This document shows positions 1-8,172 of a stretch of DNA of 64,000 nt, piece by piece. The notes below the pieces were generated by a model. That model made no database searches and was not told where the DNA came from. It saw only the letters and a program-made list of their open reading frames with translations. Numbering within the stretch: the first letter of the stretch is position 1; each line of letters starts with the position of its first letter. This stretch comes from Couchioplanes caeruleus. GTDB taxonomy: Bacteria > Actinomycetota > Actinomycetes > Mycobacteriales > Micromonosporaceae. The position numbers and the translations under genes were made by a program. The DNA is taken from assembly GCF_003751945.1 (NCBI RefSeq), contig NZ_RJKL01000001.1, forward strand, positions 6,262,001-6,326,000, in the 5' to 3' direction.

Positions 1-2
1 TC

Positions 3-533
3 ACCGGCGCCTGCCGCGAGCTGCGCGACTCCGGCCGCGACGAGGCGACCTTCGACACCACCGAGCTGGTGGAGCGGCAGGACACGGAGGGCAAGCACGC
101 GTACGGCGCGCACTTCGCCGAGGTCCGCGTCGACGCCGACTCCGGTGAGGTGCGGGTCTCCCGGCTCTTCGGCATGTACGCGGCCGGCCGCATCCTCAAC
201 CCCCGCACCGCCCGCAGCCAGTTCATCGGCGGCATGACGATGGGCATGGGCATGGCGCTGCACGAGGAGGGCGTCCTGGATCCGGCTATGGGGGAGTGGG
301 TCAACCATGATTTCGCGGGTTACCACGTGCCGGTGCACGCCGACGTGGAGTGGATCGACGCGGCGTGGCTCGACGAGGCGGACGACGACCTCAACCCGAT
401 GGGCAGCAAGGGCATCGGCGAGATCGGCATCGTCGGCTCCCCGGCGGCGATCGTCAACGCCGTCTGGCACGCCACGGGCGTCCGGGTCCGTGACCTACCC
501 GTACGCCTCGACAAGCTGCTGCCGCAGATCTAG
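3..533 (+). CDS. Molybdopterin-binding subunit of a xanthine dehydrogenase-family oxidoreductase (C-terminal part)
   Basis: The 5' end lies outside the window, and the open frame runs from base 3 to the TAG at 531-533. The visible residues match the C-terminal molybdenum-cofactor domain of XdhA/YagR/PaoC-type large subunits. Recognisable stretches are GMYAAGRILNPRTARSQFIGG, the Gly/Met-rich GGMTMGMGMALHEE and the family signature GSKGIGEIGIVGSPAAIVNAV near the end. The GxGE glutamate in that signature is the usual catalytic base. Family enzymes hydroxylate aldehydes or N-heterocycles with FeS and FAD partner subunits, which would be encoded upstream. The substrate cannot be read from this fragment. 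Its stop codon overlaps that of the convergent SDR gene by two bases. Confidence 0.9.
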   Translation, partial: TGACRELRDSGRDEATFDTTELVERQDTEGKHAYGAHFAEVRVDADSGEVRVSRLFGMYAAGRILNPRTARSQFIGGMTMGMGMALHEEGVLDPAMGEWVNHDFAGYHVPVHADVEWIDAAWLDEADDDLNPMGSKGIGEIGIVGSPAAIVNAVWHATGVRVRDLPVRLDKLLPQI

Positions 534-1279
534 GGCCTGTCCTGGGAACGGGGAGCCGCCTTGCCCGCAAAGGCGCGGTCGGTGACCCAGGGCAGGGCGG
601 CGGAGGCGGCCATGGCGATGCGGTAGCGCCGCGGCACCACGATGCGCCGCCGCGGCCTGCGCAGCGCCCGCTCGACGGAGGCCGCCACGATCTCCGGCCC
701 GGGCAGGCGGCCGGCGTGGCGGGCGTTCATCTCGGTGCCGATCCGGCCGGGCTCGATCAGCGTCACGCCGATGCCGGTGCCGGCCAGCTCGCGCCGGACG
801 GAGTCGGTCATGCCGCGCAGCGCGAACTTCGTCGCCGAGTAGACGCCGCCGATGCCGATCTCGCCGGCGACCGATCCGATGTTGACGATCGCGCCGCCGC
901 CGGCCGCGCGCATCGGCGGCACGACCGCCCGCATGAGACGGATCGGGGCGAGCAGGTTGACGTCGACCATGGCGGTCAGGCTCGGGTCGTCGAGCAGGAC
1001 GGTCTCCGGCCCGCTCAGGCCCGCGTTGTTGACGAGCCCGCCGATCGTGCCGGTGACCGCGAGGGCCTGCCGCACCAGCGCCTCGATCGCATCCGGTTCC
1101 CGCAGGTCGGTGGGGACGGCGAGGGCGGCGCCGCCGTGGGTCTCGATGGCGGCGGCCACGGCGGCGAGCTCGTCGGCGCGGCGGGCGGCGAGCACCAGGG
1201 TGGTTCCGGGGCGACCGAGCCGCAGCGCGGTCGCGCGGCCGATTCCGCTCGATGCTCCGGTCACGATGATGACGCGCAT
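530..1279 (-). CDS. SDR family NAD(P)-dependent oxidoreductase
   Basis: This 249-residue protein is a classical short-chain dehydrogenase/reductase. TGASSGIGRA near residue 7 is the Rossmann dinucleotide-binding turn, VNNAG follows around residue 88, and the catalytic pair appears as YSATK after the serine of NIGSVAG. The length is normal for the family. The C-terminal tail is Arg-rich (RRPRRRIVVPRRY) and followed by a hydrophobic stretch, as in SDRs that sit near membranes. The substrate is not predictable. The gene is convergent with the molybdenum subunit gene and has no obvious operon partner. Confidence 0.9.
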   Translation of the reverse strand: MRVIIVTGASSGIGRATALRLGRPGTTLVLAARRADELAAVAAAIETHGGAALAVPTDLREPDAIEALVRQALAVTGTIGGLVNNAGLSGPETVLLDDPSLTAMVDVNLLAPIRLMRAVVPPMRAAGGGAIVNIGSVAGEIGIGGVYSATKFALRGMTDSVRRELAGTGIGVTLIEPGRIGTEMNARHAGRLPGPEIVAASVERALRRPRRRIVVPRRYRIAMAASAALPWVTDRAFAGKAAPRSQDRP

Positions 1280-1354
1280 TCGTCCTCCGGCGGGTCTTCG
1301 CGAACAAGAAACGGCGCCGCCGTGTGGCGACGCCGTTTCGCTGCCGGGAAGAAC

Positions 1355-1705
1355 CTATCGCTTGGCGTGGTACGCCTCGACGATGGAGCTCGGGATGCGC
1401 CCGCGCTCCGAGACTTCGTATCCGTTCTTGCCCGCCCACTCGCGAATGGCCTGGTTCTGATCGCGGGTCGCCCGGCCGGTGCTGGCCGGTGCGCCGCCGC
1501 GCCGGGCGACCCGCGCCTCGGCGCCGCTGCGCCCCACGCGCGTGGCGACCGACAGATACGGGTCCAGGGCCTTGCGCAGTTTGCCGGCGTTCTTCTCCGA
1601 CAGGTCGATGGTGTAGTTCACCCCGTCCAGTCCGAATTCGACCGTACGATCGGCCTCGCTGCCGTCGAGGTCGTCGGTCAGAAGGGTGATTACCTGCTTG
1701 GCCAT
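1355..1705 (-). CDS. lsr2: Lsr2-family nucleoid-associated protein
   Basis: The 116-residue protein begins [19 protein letters not shown], the hallmark of Lsr2, the actinobacterial H-NS analogue that silences AT-rich DNA. Residues 1 to about 60 form the dimerisation domain ([20 protein letters not shown]). The C-terminal DNA-binding domain has the AT-hook-like motif here read as [25 protein letters not shown], and family members carry RGR at this site. Length and domain order are typical. A GGAGCGA ribosome binding site lies before the ATG. Actinomycetes often carry several Lsr2 paralogues, and which one this is cannot be said. Confidence 0.95.
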   Translation of the reverse strand: MAKQVITLLTDDLDGSEADRTVEFGLDGVNYTIDLSEKNAGKLRKALDPYLSVATRVGRSGAEARVARRGGAPASTGRATRDQNQAIREWAGKNGYEVSERGRIPSSIVEAYHAKR

Positions 1706-1934
1706 GATGAGGTCGCTCCTACAGCGGTGCCATTGTCTCGAGTAATTCGCCTATTCATTCTGTCGGTTCGCTCGCGTCGAAGCAAATTGTCGGCGCGCAT
1801 GTCGCGATCGCCAATCGGCGATATCGCGCCGAGAATTCCACGGCGGACGCCGGGCGCACCCCGCCTCACCTCGACGCGTACGGCGAAACTCCACCGCAAC
1901 ACTTCACCGTTCCGTCGATATGTTGTACGGTGGG

Positions 1935-1948
1935 TGGGAGCGCTCCCA
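1935..1948. promoter_or_regulatory. CebR-type operator (perfect 14-bp palindrome)
   Basis: The site reads TGGGAGCGCTCCCA, a perfect palindrome. It is identical to the consensus for CebR, the LacI-family cello-oligosaccharide repressor of Streptomyces and relatives. It lies 43 bp upstream of the GH12 cellulase start, a position suited to repression of that gene. Identity to the consensus is seen directly; the regulatory role is inferred from CebR biology and the cellulase downstream. Confidence 0.85.
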
Positions 1949-1991
1949 AACCCCCTCCCTCTTCCCCGGAGGATCCCCCGAAGGAGCTTTC

Positions 1992-3080
1992 ATGAGACGC
2001 GCCGTCCGCGTCCTCGCCGCCGCTGTCCTCTTCGCCGCCGCGAGCCTGACCACATTCGCCTTCGCCGGGTCCGCCCAGGCGGACACGCAGATCTGCGAGC
2101 AGTTCGGATCCACCACCCTCGGCGGCCGATACGTGGTGATGAACAACCGCTGGGGCAGCGCCGCCGAACAGTGCATCAATGTCACCGACAGCGGATTCGT
2201 CATCACCAGTCAACGCGGGACCGGCGACACCGGCGGTGCACCGGTCTCGTACCCGGCGGTCTACTACGGCTGTCATTACGCGAACTGTTCGCCCGGCACG
2301 AATCTGCCGCTGCAGCTAGCCGCGATCAGCAGCGTGACCAGTGCAGTCTCCTACCACTACGAGAGCGGGGCGACGTACGACGCCGCGTACGACATCTGGC
2401 TCGACCCCACGCCCCGGCGCGACGGCGTCAACGCGATGGAGATCATGATCTGGTTCCACCGCCAGGGCCCCGTCCAGCCGGTCGGCGCGGCGGTCGGCAC
2501 CGCCACGATCGGCGGCCGTGCCTGGGAGGTCTGGCGCGGAAACAACGGCGCCAACGAGGTCATCTCGTACGTGGCCCCGGCGCCGATCACGAGCTGGACC
2601 TTCAGCGTGCTCAACTTCATCGACGACGTGAAGCGCCGCGGCGCCGTCACCGACGCCTGGTACCTCACCAGCGTCCAGGCCGGATTCGAGCCGTGGATCG
2701 GCGGCGTCGGGCTCGCGGTCACCGACTTCTCCGCGGAAGTGAACGGCGGAAGCACCCCGCCGGAGCCCGCCTCCTGCCGGGTGACGTACGCGGCGGACAC
2801 GTGGGACACCGGATTCGTGGCCACGGTGACCGTCGCCGTCGCCGGCCCGGTCGACGGCTGGACGCTCGGCTTCACGCTCCCCACGGGCCAGCGCATCACG
2901 CACGCCTGGAACGCCGCGGTCGCCGGTGACAGCGGTGCGGTCACCGCCCGGGATCTGGGCTACAACGGCCGCATCCCGGCGGGCGGCCGCACGTCGTTCG
3001 GCTTCCAGGGCAGTCACAACGGCGGGTTCGCCACACCCGCCGCGTTCACCCTCAACGGCGCGGCCTGCACGAAGACCTGA
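1992..3080 (+). CDS. Secreted GH12 endoglucanase/xyloglucanase with C-terminal CBM2
   Basis: The 362-residue protein starts at the ATG preceded by AAGGAG (1981-1986). A Sec signal peptide covers about residues 1-30 and is cleaved after GSAQA. Residues 31 to about 250 are a glycoside hydrolase family 12 domain: the nucleophile Glu150 lies in NAMEIMIWF and the acid/base Glu233 in QAGFEPW. A short PPEP linker leads to a family 2 carbohydrate-binding module (about 262-362) closed by terminal cysteines Cys262 and Cys359. The enzyme should cut internal beta-1,4-glucan or xyloglucan bonds outside the cell. The CebR operator upstream supports a cellulolytic role. Confidence 0.93.
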   Translation: MRRAVRVLAAAVLFAAASLTTFAFAGSAQADTQICEQFGSTTLGGRYVVMNNRWGSAAEQCINVTDSGFVITSQRGTGDTGGAPVSYPAVYYGCHYANCSPGTNLPLQLAAISSVTSAVSYHYESGATYDAAYDIWLDPTPRRDGVNAMEIMIWFHRQGPVQPVGAAVGTATIGGRAWEVWRGNNGANEVISYVAPAPITSWTFSVLNFIDDVKRRGAVTDAWYLTSVQAGFEPWIGGVGLAVTDFSAEVNGGSTPPEPASCRVTYAADTWDTGFVATVTVAVAGPVDGWTLGFTLPTGQRITHAWNAAVAGDSGAVTARDLGYNGRIPAGGRTSFGFQGSHNGGFATPAAFTLNGAACTKT

Positions 3081-3128
3081 CCGCCCCGCGCTCAGTCCGT
3101 GTGGCCGCTCAGCCCCGCCCCGCCGCCG

Positions 3129-4946
3129 TCAGCCCTGCGGCGGGGCGGCCGGCGTGGTCGCCTCCGGCACCCTCTGACTCGGCACCACTCTCGCCGGCGC
3201 GGCTTTCGCGCCAGACCCGGCGGGGGTCGCTTGCGCGGCGGGAGTCGCTTGCGCGGCGGGCGTAGCGGGGGTCGCTTGCGTGGCGGGGGTCGCCGGCGTT
3301 GCTCGGGCGGCCGGCGTCAGGCGCAGCGCCGCCGGGGCGTGTGGCGGCACGGCCGGCGTGCGCGGCGCCACCGGCGCGATCCGCTCGTATGCCGATCCCA
3401 GCCCGGGGCGCGGGTCCGGCTCGCCCTTGTTGGGCCAGAACGACATCGCCCGCTCGGCGAGCGCGGTGATGGTCAACGACGGATTCACCCCGAGGTTCGC
3501 CGGAATCACCGAACCGTCCGCCACGTGCAGCCCCGGATAGCCGTGAACCCGCTGATAGGGGTCGACCACGCCGGTCTCCGGCGACTCGCTGATGGTCACG
3601 CCGCCGAGGATGTGCGCGGTCATCGGGATGTCGAAGATGTCACCGAGCGCGCCGCCCGGCTGCCCGCCGATCTCCTTCGCCATCCGGCGTACGGCCTCGT
3701 GGCCCACCGGGATCCACGTCGGGTTCGCGGGACCGTGGCCCGGGCCGGTGGTGAGCCGGCCGCGTCGGGTCCGGCGTACCGTGAGCGAGTTGTCCAGGGT
3801 CTGCATGACCAGCGCGATGATGGTGCGGTCACTCCACCGCCGGTTGGACATCGTCTGCAGCAGCATCCGCGGATGCCGCAGCGCCTGCCCCAGGAAACGC
3901 AGCGGTCGTGGCACCCGGCCGCCGCCGTCCACCAGCAGCGTGGTGAGCATGCCCATCGCGTTGCTGCCCGGGCCGTAGCGGACGGGCTCGATGTGCGTGA
4001 CCTCGTCCGGGTGGAAGGACGACGTGATCGCGACACCCTGGGAGAAGGGCTCCGGGGGCACGCGCCGGGTCTGTGCGCCCAGCAGCGCCTCCGAATTGGT
4101 CCGGGTCAGCGCGCCCAGCCGCCGCGACAGCTTCGGCAGCACACCCGTGTCGCGCATCTTGTGCAGCAGCCGCTGGGTGCCGAGCGCGCCCGCGGAGAGC
4201 ACAACCTGCTGCGCGGTGAAGACGCGCTTCTTCGTCTCGACCCGCCAACCGCCCTCGACCGGGCGCAGCGCCGTCACCTCGGTGTCCGGGTGTACCGTCG
4301 CGCCGAGCTTCTCGGCCAGGTAGAGGTAGTTGAGGTCGAGGCGGTTCTTCGCGCCCGTACGGCATCCGATCATGCAGTCTCCGCACTCCGTGCACCCGGT
4401 GCGGGCCGGCCCGGCGCCGCCGAAGAACGGGTCCGGCACGGTCTTGCCCGGCTCTCCGAAGAAGACTCCGACCGGCGTACGGCGGAACGTGTGACCGACG
4501 CCCATCTCCTTGGCGACCGCCTCCACCACCCGGTCCGACGGGGTCGTCGACGGCTGGGTGGTCACGCCGAGCATCCGCGACGCCTGGTCGTAGTGGGGCT
4601 GCAGTTCGCCCTTCCAGTCGGTGATGCCCGACCAGTGCTCGTCGTCGAAGAACGGCGCCGGCGGCTGGTAGAGCGTGTTGGCGTACACCAGCGAGCCGCC
4701 GCCGACCCCCGCCGCGGAGAGCACGACGATGTCCTTGAGCAGGGTGATCCGCTGGATGCCCCGCAGGCCCAGGGCCGGCGCCCAGAGGAACGCGCGCAGG
4801 TCCCACGAGGTCTTCGGCAGCGTCTGGGGGGTGTAGCGCCGGCCGGCCTCGAGCACGCCGACGCGGTACCCCTTCTCGGACAGGCGCAGTGCCGTGACGC
4901 TGCCGCCGAAGCCGCTGCCCACGACGATGATGTCGTAGTCGGTCAT
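3129..4946 (-). CDS. GMC-family FAD oxidoreductase (cholesterol-oxidase-like)
   Basis: The start is taken at MTDYDIIVVG because GGAG lies eight bases before this ATG; an upstream in-frame start adds 18 unlike residues. The N-terminal GSGFGGS is the FAD-binding turn, followed by the GMC signature VGGGSLVYANTL. A CTECGDCMIGCRTGAKN stretch resembles those of bacterial cholesterol-oxidase-like GMC proteins. The C-terminal flavin segment HVADGSVIPANLGVNPSLTITALAERA is intact. The last 60 or so residues are low-complexity Ala/Thr/Pro repeats (ATPATQATP), encoded by imperfect DNA repeats at about 3220-3300, and could be a flexible tail. No signal peptide is seen. The substrate is unknown. Confidence 0.88.
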   Translation of the reverse strand: MTDYDIIVVGSGFGGSVTALRLSEKGYRVGVLEAGRRYTPQTLPKTSWDLRAFLWAPALGLRGIQRITLLKDIVVLSAAGVGGGSLVYANTLYQPPAPFFDDEHWSGITDWKGELQPHYDQASRMLGVTTQPSTTPSDRVVEAVAKEMGVGHTFRRTPVGVFFGEPGKTVPDPFFGGAGPARTGCTECGDCMIGCRTGAKNRLDLNYLYLAEKLGATVHPDTEVTALRPVEGGWRVETKKRVFTAQQVVLSAGALGTQRLLHKMRDTGVLPKLSRRLGALTRTNSEALLGAQTRRVPPEPFSQGVAITSSFHPDEVTHIEPVRYGPGSNAMGMLTTLLVDGGGRVPRPLRFLGQALRHPRMLLQTMSNRRWSDRTIIALVMQTLDNSLTVRRTRRGRLTTGPGHGPANPTWIPVGHEAVRRMAKEIGGQPGGALGDIFDIPMTAHILGGVTISESPETGVVDPYQRVHGYPGLHVADGSVIPANLGVNPSLTITALAERAMSFWPNKGEPDPRPGLGSAYERIAPVAPRTPAVPPHAPAALRLTPAARATPATPATQATPATPAAQATPAAQATPAGSGAKAAPARVVPSQRVPEATTPAAPPQG

Positions 4947-4974
4947 GTGACACACTCCACCACGTCGGGCGGTG

Positions 4975-6522
4975 TTACACCAGAGGCGAAACTGTCTCAT
5001 CTGAGCGGCGGTACTGGGCGGGGGAGCCCTGGGTGGCCGGGTCCTCGTATGCGCCTGCCCGCCCGCGGTCCACGTGCCAGCTCGTCAGAGTGCTCACCGT
5101 GGCCGCCGGATCGCCGCGATCGGCCACGACCCGCATCCGGGTGGTCCACCGGTGCGGGGTCACCTCGTACAGGTCGTGGCCGTAGCGGTTGCCCTCGAAG
5201 TACTGCAGATGCGGATTGGCGGCGCCGAGAATCGGGCCGTTGGTGGCATTCCAGCTCGGCGAGTAGGCGCTCGAGGTCGCGGAGTGTGCCACGAACTCGG
5301 TGCCGATGACCGGTGCGCCCGGATTGTCGAAGTCCGGCGTGATGTCCTGGACGAAGGCGCTGTGCCAGTCGCCGGTGATGGTGACGAAGTCGGGTCCCCC
5401 GGCGCCGCGCACGTGGCCCAGGATCTCGGCGCGCTCGGCGCGGAAGCCGTCCCACTGGTCGGTGAACATGAAGCCGCCCTGCTGGGTCCGCTGCTGGCCG
5501 AGGAAGATCGAGTTGATCCAGCACTGCCAGCCGGTGCCGCGCCGGCTGATCCGCTGCTTCAGCCAGGCCTTCTGTGCCGTACCCAGAATGGTGCCGTCCG
5601 CCAGGTTCTGCGCCGAGCGGTATTGCCGCACGTCCAGCACGACCAGCTCGAGCAGGTCTCCCCACTGCCGACTGCGGTAGATCTGCGGGTCGGGCAGTGC
5701 GGTGTCGGAGCCCTCGAGTCGCAGCGGCATATGCTCGTACCAGCCCTGATAGGCCGCGGCCCGCCGGGCGACGAACGTGGCCGCGCCGCGCGAGCCGGAG
5801 TAGTCGTTGACCACCTCGTGGTCGTCCCAGGTGAGGTAGAACGGGTGGGCGGCGTGCAGGCCGCGCAGCAGCGGGTCGCCCTTGTAGAGCGCGTGCAGCT
5901 TGCGGTAGTCGTTCAGGCTCGTGGCGACACCGAGTTCGGATCCCTCGTACACGTAGTCGCCGAGGTGGACCACGAAGTCGAGGTTGTTGTCGGCGGCGAG
6001 GTCCCGCATGCCGGGGTATTCCCCGGACTGGTAGTTCTGGCAGTTGAGCGAGGCGAACCGGACCAGGCTCACCGCGCCGGTCGGTGCGGTCTTCGTGCGG
6101 CCCACCCGGCTGGCCTTGCCGAGCGCGGTGAACCGGTAGTAATAGCGCCGGCCCGGCTGCAGCCCGCCGGCCACCACGTGGACGCTGTGGCCGAGCAGTG
6201 CGGAGGCGGCCACGGATCCGGAGGCCACGACGGCGGTCATCGCCGCGTCGGTGGCGACGGCCCAGTCCACCTGCACGATGTCCGGCAGCGGCTGCACGTC
6301 GGCCAGCGGCTCCGGGGCCAGCCGGGTCCACAACAGAACGCTTGCGGGCAGCGGATCGCCCGACGCGACCCCGAGCGTGAAGGGGCCTGCGTCCCAGGAC
6401 GCGCCGAGCGCGGCCGCGGCGGCGTGGGCGGCGCGCGGTCCCAGACCCTCGGCCAGCGGCCAGGCGCTCAGCGCACCCGCGCCGAGCGCGGCCCGCAGCA
6501 GGGTACGACGACCGACCCGCAT
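4975..6522 (-). CDS. phoD: PhoD-type alkaline phosphatase/phosphodiesterase, Tat-exported
   Basis: The 515-residue protein has a Tat signal (RRTLLRAALGAGALSAWPLA) followed by the PhoD N-terminal beta domain and the metallophosphatase core. Metal-ligand motifs are present in order: HLGDYVYEG, TWDDHEVVNDY and TITGDWHSAF. PhoD enzymes release phosphate from phosphodiesters and monoesters outside the cell, using Ca and Fe. The start codon overlaps the stop of the upstream 188-residue gene (TGATG), so the two are translationally coupled. The next gene upstream is a CDP-alcohol phosphatidyltransferase, giving the cluster a phosphate or phospholipid theme. Confidence 0.93.
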   Translation of the reverse strand: MRVGRRTLLRAALGAGALSAWPLAEGLGPRAAHAAAAALGASWDAGPFTLGVASGDPLPASVLLWTRLAPEPLADVQPLPDIVQVDWAVATDAAMTAVVASGSVAASALLGHSVHVVAGGLQPGRRYYYRFTALGKASRVGRTKTAPTGAVSLVRFASLNCQNYQSGEYPGMRDLAADNNLDFVVHLGDYVYEGSELGVATSLNDYRKLHALYKGDPLLRGLHAAHPFYLTWDDHEVVNDYSGSRGAATFVARRAAAYQGWYEHMPLRLEGSDTALPDPQIYRSRQWGDLLELVVLDVRQYRSAQNLADGTILGTAQKAWLKQRISRRGTGWQCWINSIFLGQQRTQQGGFMFTDQWDGFRAERAEILGHVRGAGGPDFVTITGDWHSAFVQDITPDFDNPGAPVIGTEFVAHSATSSAYSPSWNATNGPILGAANPHLQYFEGNRYGHDLYEVTPHRWTTRMRVVADRGDPAATVSTLTSWHVDRGRAGAYEDPATQGSPAQYRRSDETVSPLV

Positions 6523-7088
6523 CACGATCCTCCCGCCGTCAGGCTGAGGCTGAGGGAATCGGCGTAGCCGTCGTTGAACGTGCCGCCGTCGCGGGTGAAG
6601 AGCAGCAGCACCCGTGCGGTACGGCTGCTCGGCGGCACCGTCCCGGCCCCGGCGCGCCGCAGCAGTCCGGTGGCGCGGCCGCGGTCGGTCGCGGTGACCG
6701 GGCCGAGGACGCAGAGGCCCAGCGGCGTACCCGCCGCGGAGAGGAACTCCAGCGAGAGCCGGACCCCGTCGTCCTGCTCCGCATAGCCGCCGAGCCATCC
6801 GGCGAAGTCGAAGCGCGTCGTGCCGGCGTCGATCTGCGCCGTGCCCGGCAGGGTCACGAGCTGCGTCAGGCGGGTCCGGGCCGAGGTGCCGCCGCTGAGG
6901 AAGTTGCGGCCGCGGTCGGCGGGCCCGGGACCGCCCGGCGCCGGATATCCCGGGGTGCCGTACGCGACGACGGCGGCCGCGCCCTCCAGGACCGTCCACC
7001 CGGTGACGGCCGACGGCTGGCCGGTGCCGCCGGGGTCGCTCTCTGCACCGCCGTTGGCGATCAGGTTCGTGGTCTGCACCCACGGCAT
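6522..7088 (-). CDS. Hypothetical protein, likely beta-sandwich binding domain
   Basis: The 188-residue protein is not firmly recognised. Its layout (NLIANGGAESDPGG, then WTV, then TRFDFAGWLGGYAEQDDGVRLSLEFL, ending FNDGYADSLSLSL) is the pattern of galactose-binding-like or choice-of-anchor beta-sandwich domains. No signal peptide is evident at the chosen start. It is coupled by a one-base TGATG overlap to the downstream PhoD gene, so it probably works with that enzyme or is co-produced with it. Its function is unknown. Confidence 0.7.
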   Translation of the reverse strand: MPWVQTTNLIANGGAESDPGGTGQPSAVTGWTVLEGAAAVVAYGTPGYPAPGGPGPADRGRNFLSGGTSARTRLTQLVTLPGTAQIDAGTTRFDFAGWLGGYAEQDDGVRLSLEFLSAAGTPLGLCVLGPVTATDRGRATGLLRRAGAGTVPPSSRTARVLLLFTRDGGTFNDGYADSLSLSLTAGGS

Positions 7089-7166
7089 TACAGTGGAGTG
7101 ACGTGAACGGCCACGATATTGACGTCGAACGATGCAAGAACCGGCACTGTCGCCGGGTGCGCCCGT

Positions 7167-8120
7167 CTACTGCGGGGTCGTCGCGGTGAACTCCCGCTCC
7201 GGCTCGTCGGACCGCTGCCGGGATGCGGACGCCGCCACCGCCGCCGACGCGTGTGCCTTGGCCAGGGCCACCGGGAACGCGCGGGTCGCCTGCCAGAGGC
7301 GCACGATCAGCCACAGCTCGAAGAAGAGCAGCAGGGCGCCGACGACCGCGGAGGTCTGGAGCACCCAGCCGGTCAGCGGGCCGATGATGAACACCGCCAT
7401 CTCGAACTCGATGCCGCTGATCAGGTGCGTACGGATCCGACGGGACTGCAGCGAGTGCCGCAGGCGGGCGCGGGGCCCGTGCGGCACGACCGTGGGGTCC
7501 TCGACGACGGGTGCCGGCGCGAATCCGCGGGCCTCCGCGAGCTGCTCCCGCATCGTCTGCCGGATGCGACCCATCTGGTGCGCGTTCACGTAGCGGAAGA
7601 GGTCCAGGAAGGTCACCGCGATCAGCGCCCACAGGTACGCCTTCGAGCCGGTCCTCGCGTACTGGCCGCCGAACAGTGCGACCGCGCAGAGGAAGGCGCG
7701 GAGGCGGTCGAACATGAAGTCGAACCAGGCGCCGAACATCGATCCTGTGCCGTGGAGTCTCGCGATCTTGCCGTCCATGCAGTCGACCACGAAGCTGACG
7801 TGGAACAGGAGCGCGCCCGCGACCAGCCACCAGCGATCCTGCATCAGGAAGCACGCGGCCGCGCCGAAGCCCAGCAGCGTGGCCAGGCCCGTGAGCAGGT
7901 TCGGCGTGATCCATCGGTACGGCGAGACGAGCCGCACCAGCCGGGCTGCCACCGGATCGACGAGCAGCACCGTCCACCACGCGTCCCGCGCCTTGTAGGT
8001 CTGCTCGCGAATATCCTGCAGCGATGAGCGTTGCACCATAACCCCAATCAACGCATCGGCCCCGTACCGGAAACTGCTTATGTCCGATTTGTGACGTGAT
8101 GGCGCGGTGGGTTTTTCCAC
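7167..8120 (-). CDS. CDP-alcohol phosphatidyltransferase family membrane protein
   Basis: The full family signature D-x2-DG-x2-AR-x8-G-x3-D-x3-D is visible as DCMDGKIARLHGTGSMFGAWFDFMFD, about residues 113-138 of 317. The four aspartates bind the Mg and diphosphate of a CDP-linked donor. Several hydrophobic helices surround it (LLTGLATLLGFGAAACFLM, WLVAGALLFHVSFVV, FIIGPLTGWVLQTSAVVGALLLFF). The enzyme moves a phospho-alcohol group in lipid or polyol-phosphate synthesis, and the acceptor cannot be told. The N-terminus is uncertain: a second ATG at MVQRSSLQ would shorten it by 27 residues. Confidence 0.88.
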   Translation of the reverse strand: MEKPTAPSRHKSDISSFRYGADALIGVMVQRSSLQDIREQTYKARDAWWTVLLVDPVAARLVRLVSPYRWITPNLLTGLATLLGFGAAACFLMQDRWWLVAGALLFHVSFVVDCMDGKIARLHGTGSMFGAWFDFMFDRLRAFLCAVALFGGQYARTGSKAYLWALIAVTFLDLFRYVNAHQMGRIRQTMREQLAEARGFAPAPVVEDPTVVPHGPRARLRHSLQSRRIRTHLISGIEFEMAVFIIGPLTGWVLQTSAVVGALLLFFELWLIVRLWQATRAFPVALAKAHASAAVAASASRQRSDEPEREFTATTPQ

Positions 8121-8172
8121 GGCCGTGCGCGTGCCGGGTCGCTACCGACCGCCTGCATAGTAGCGTCCATCC

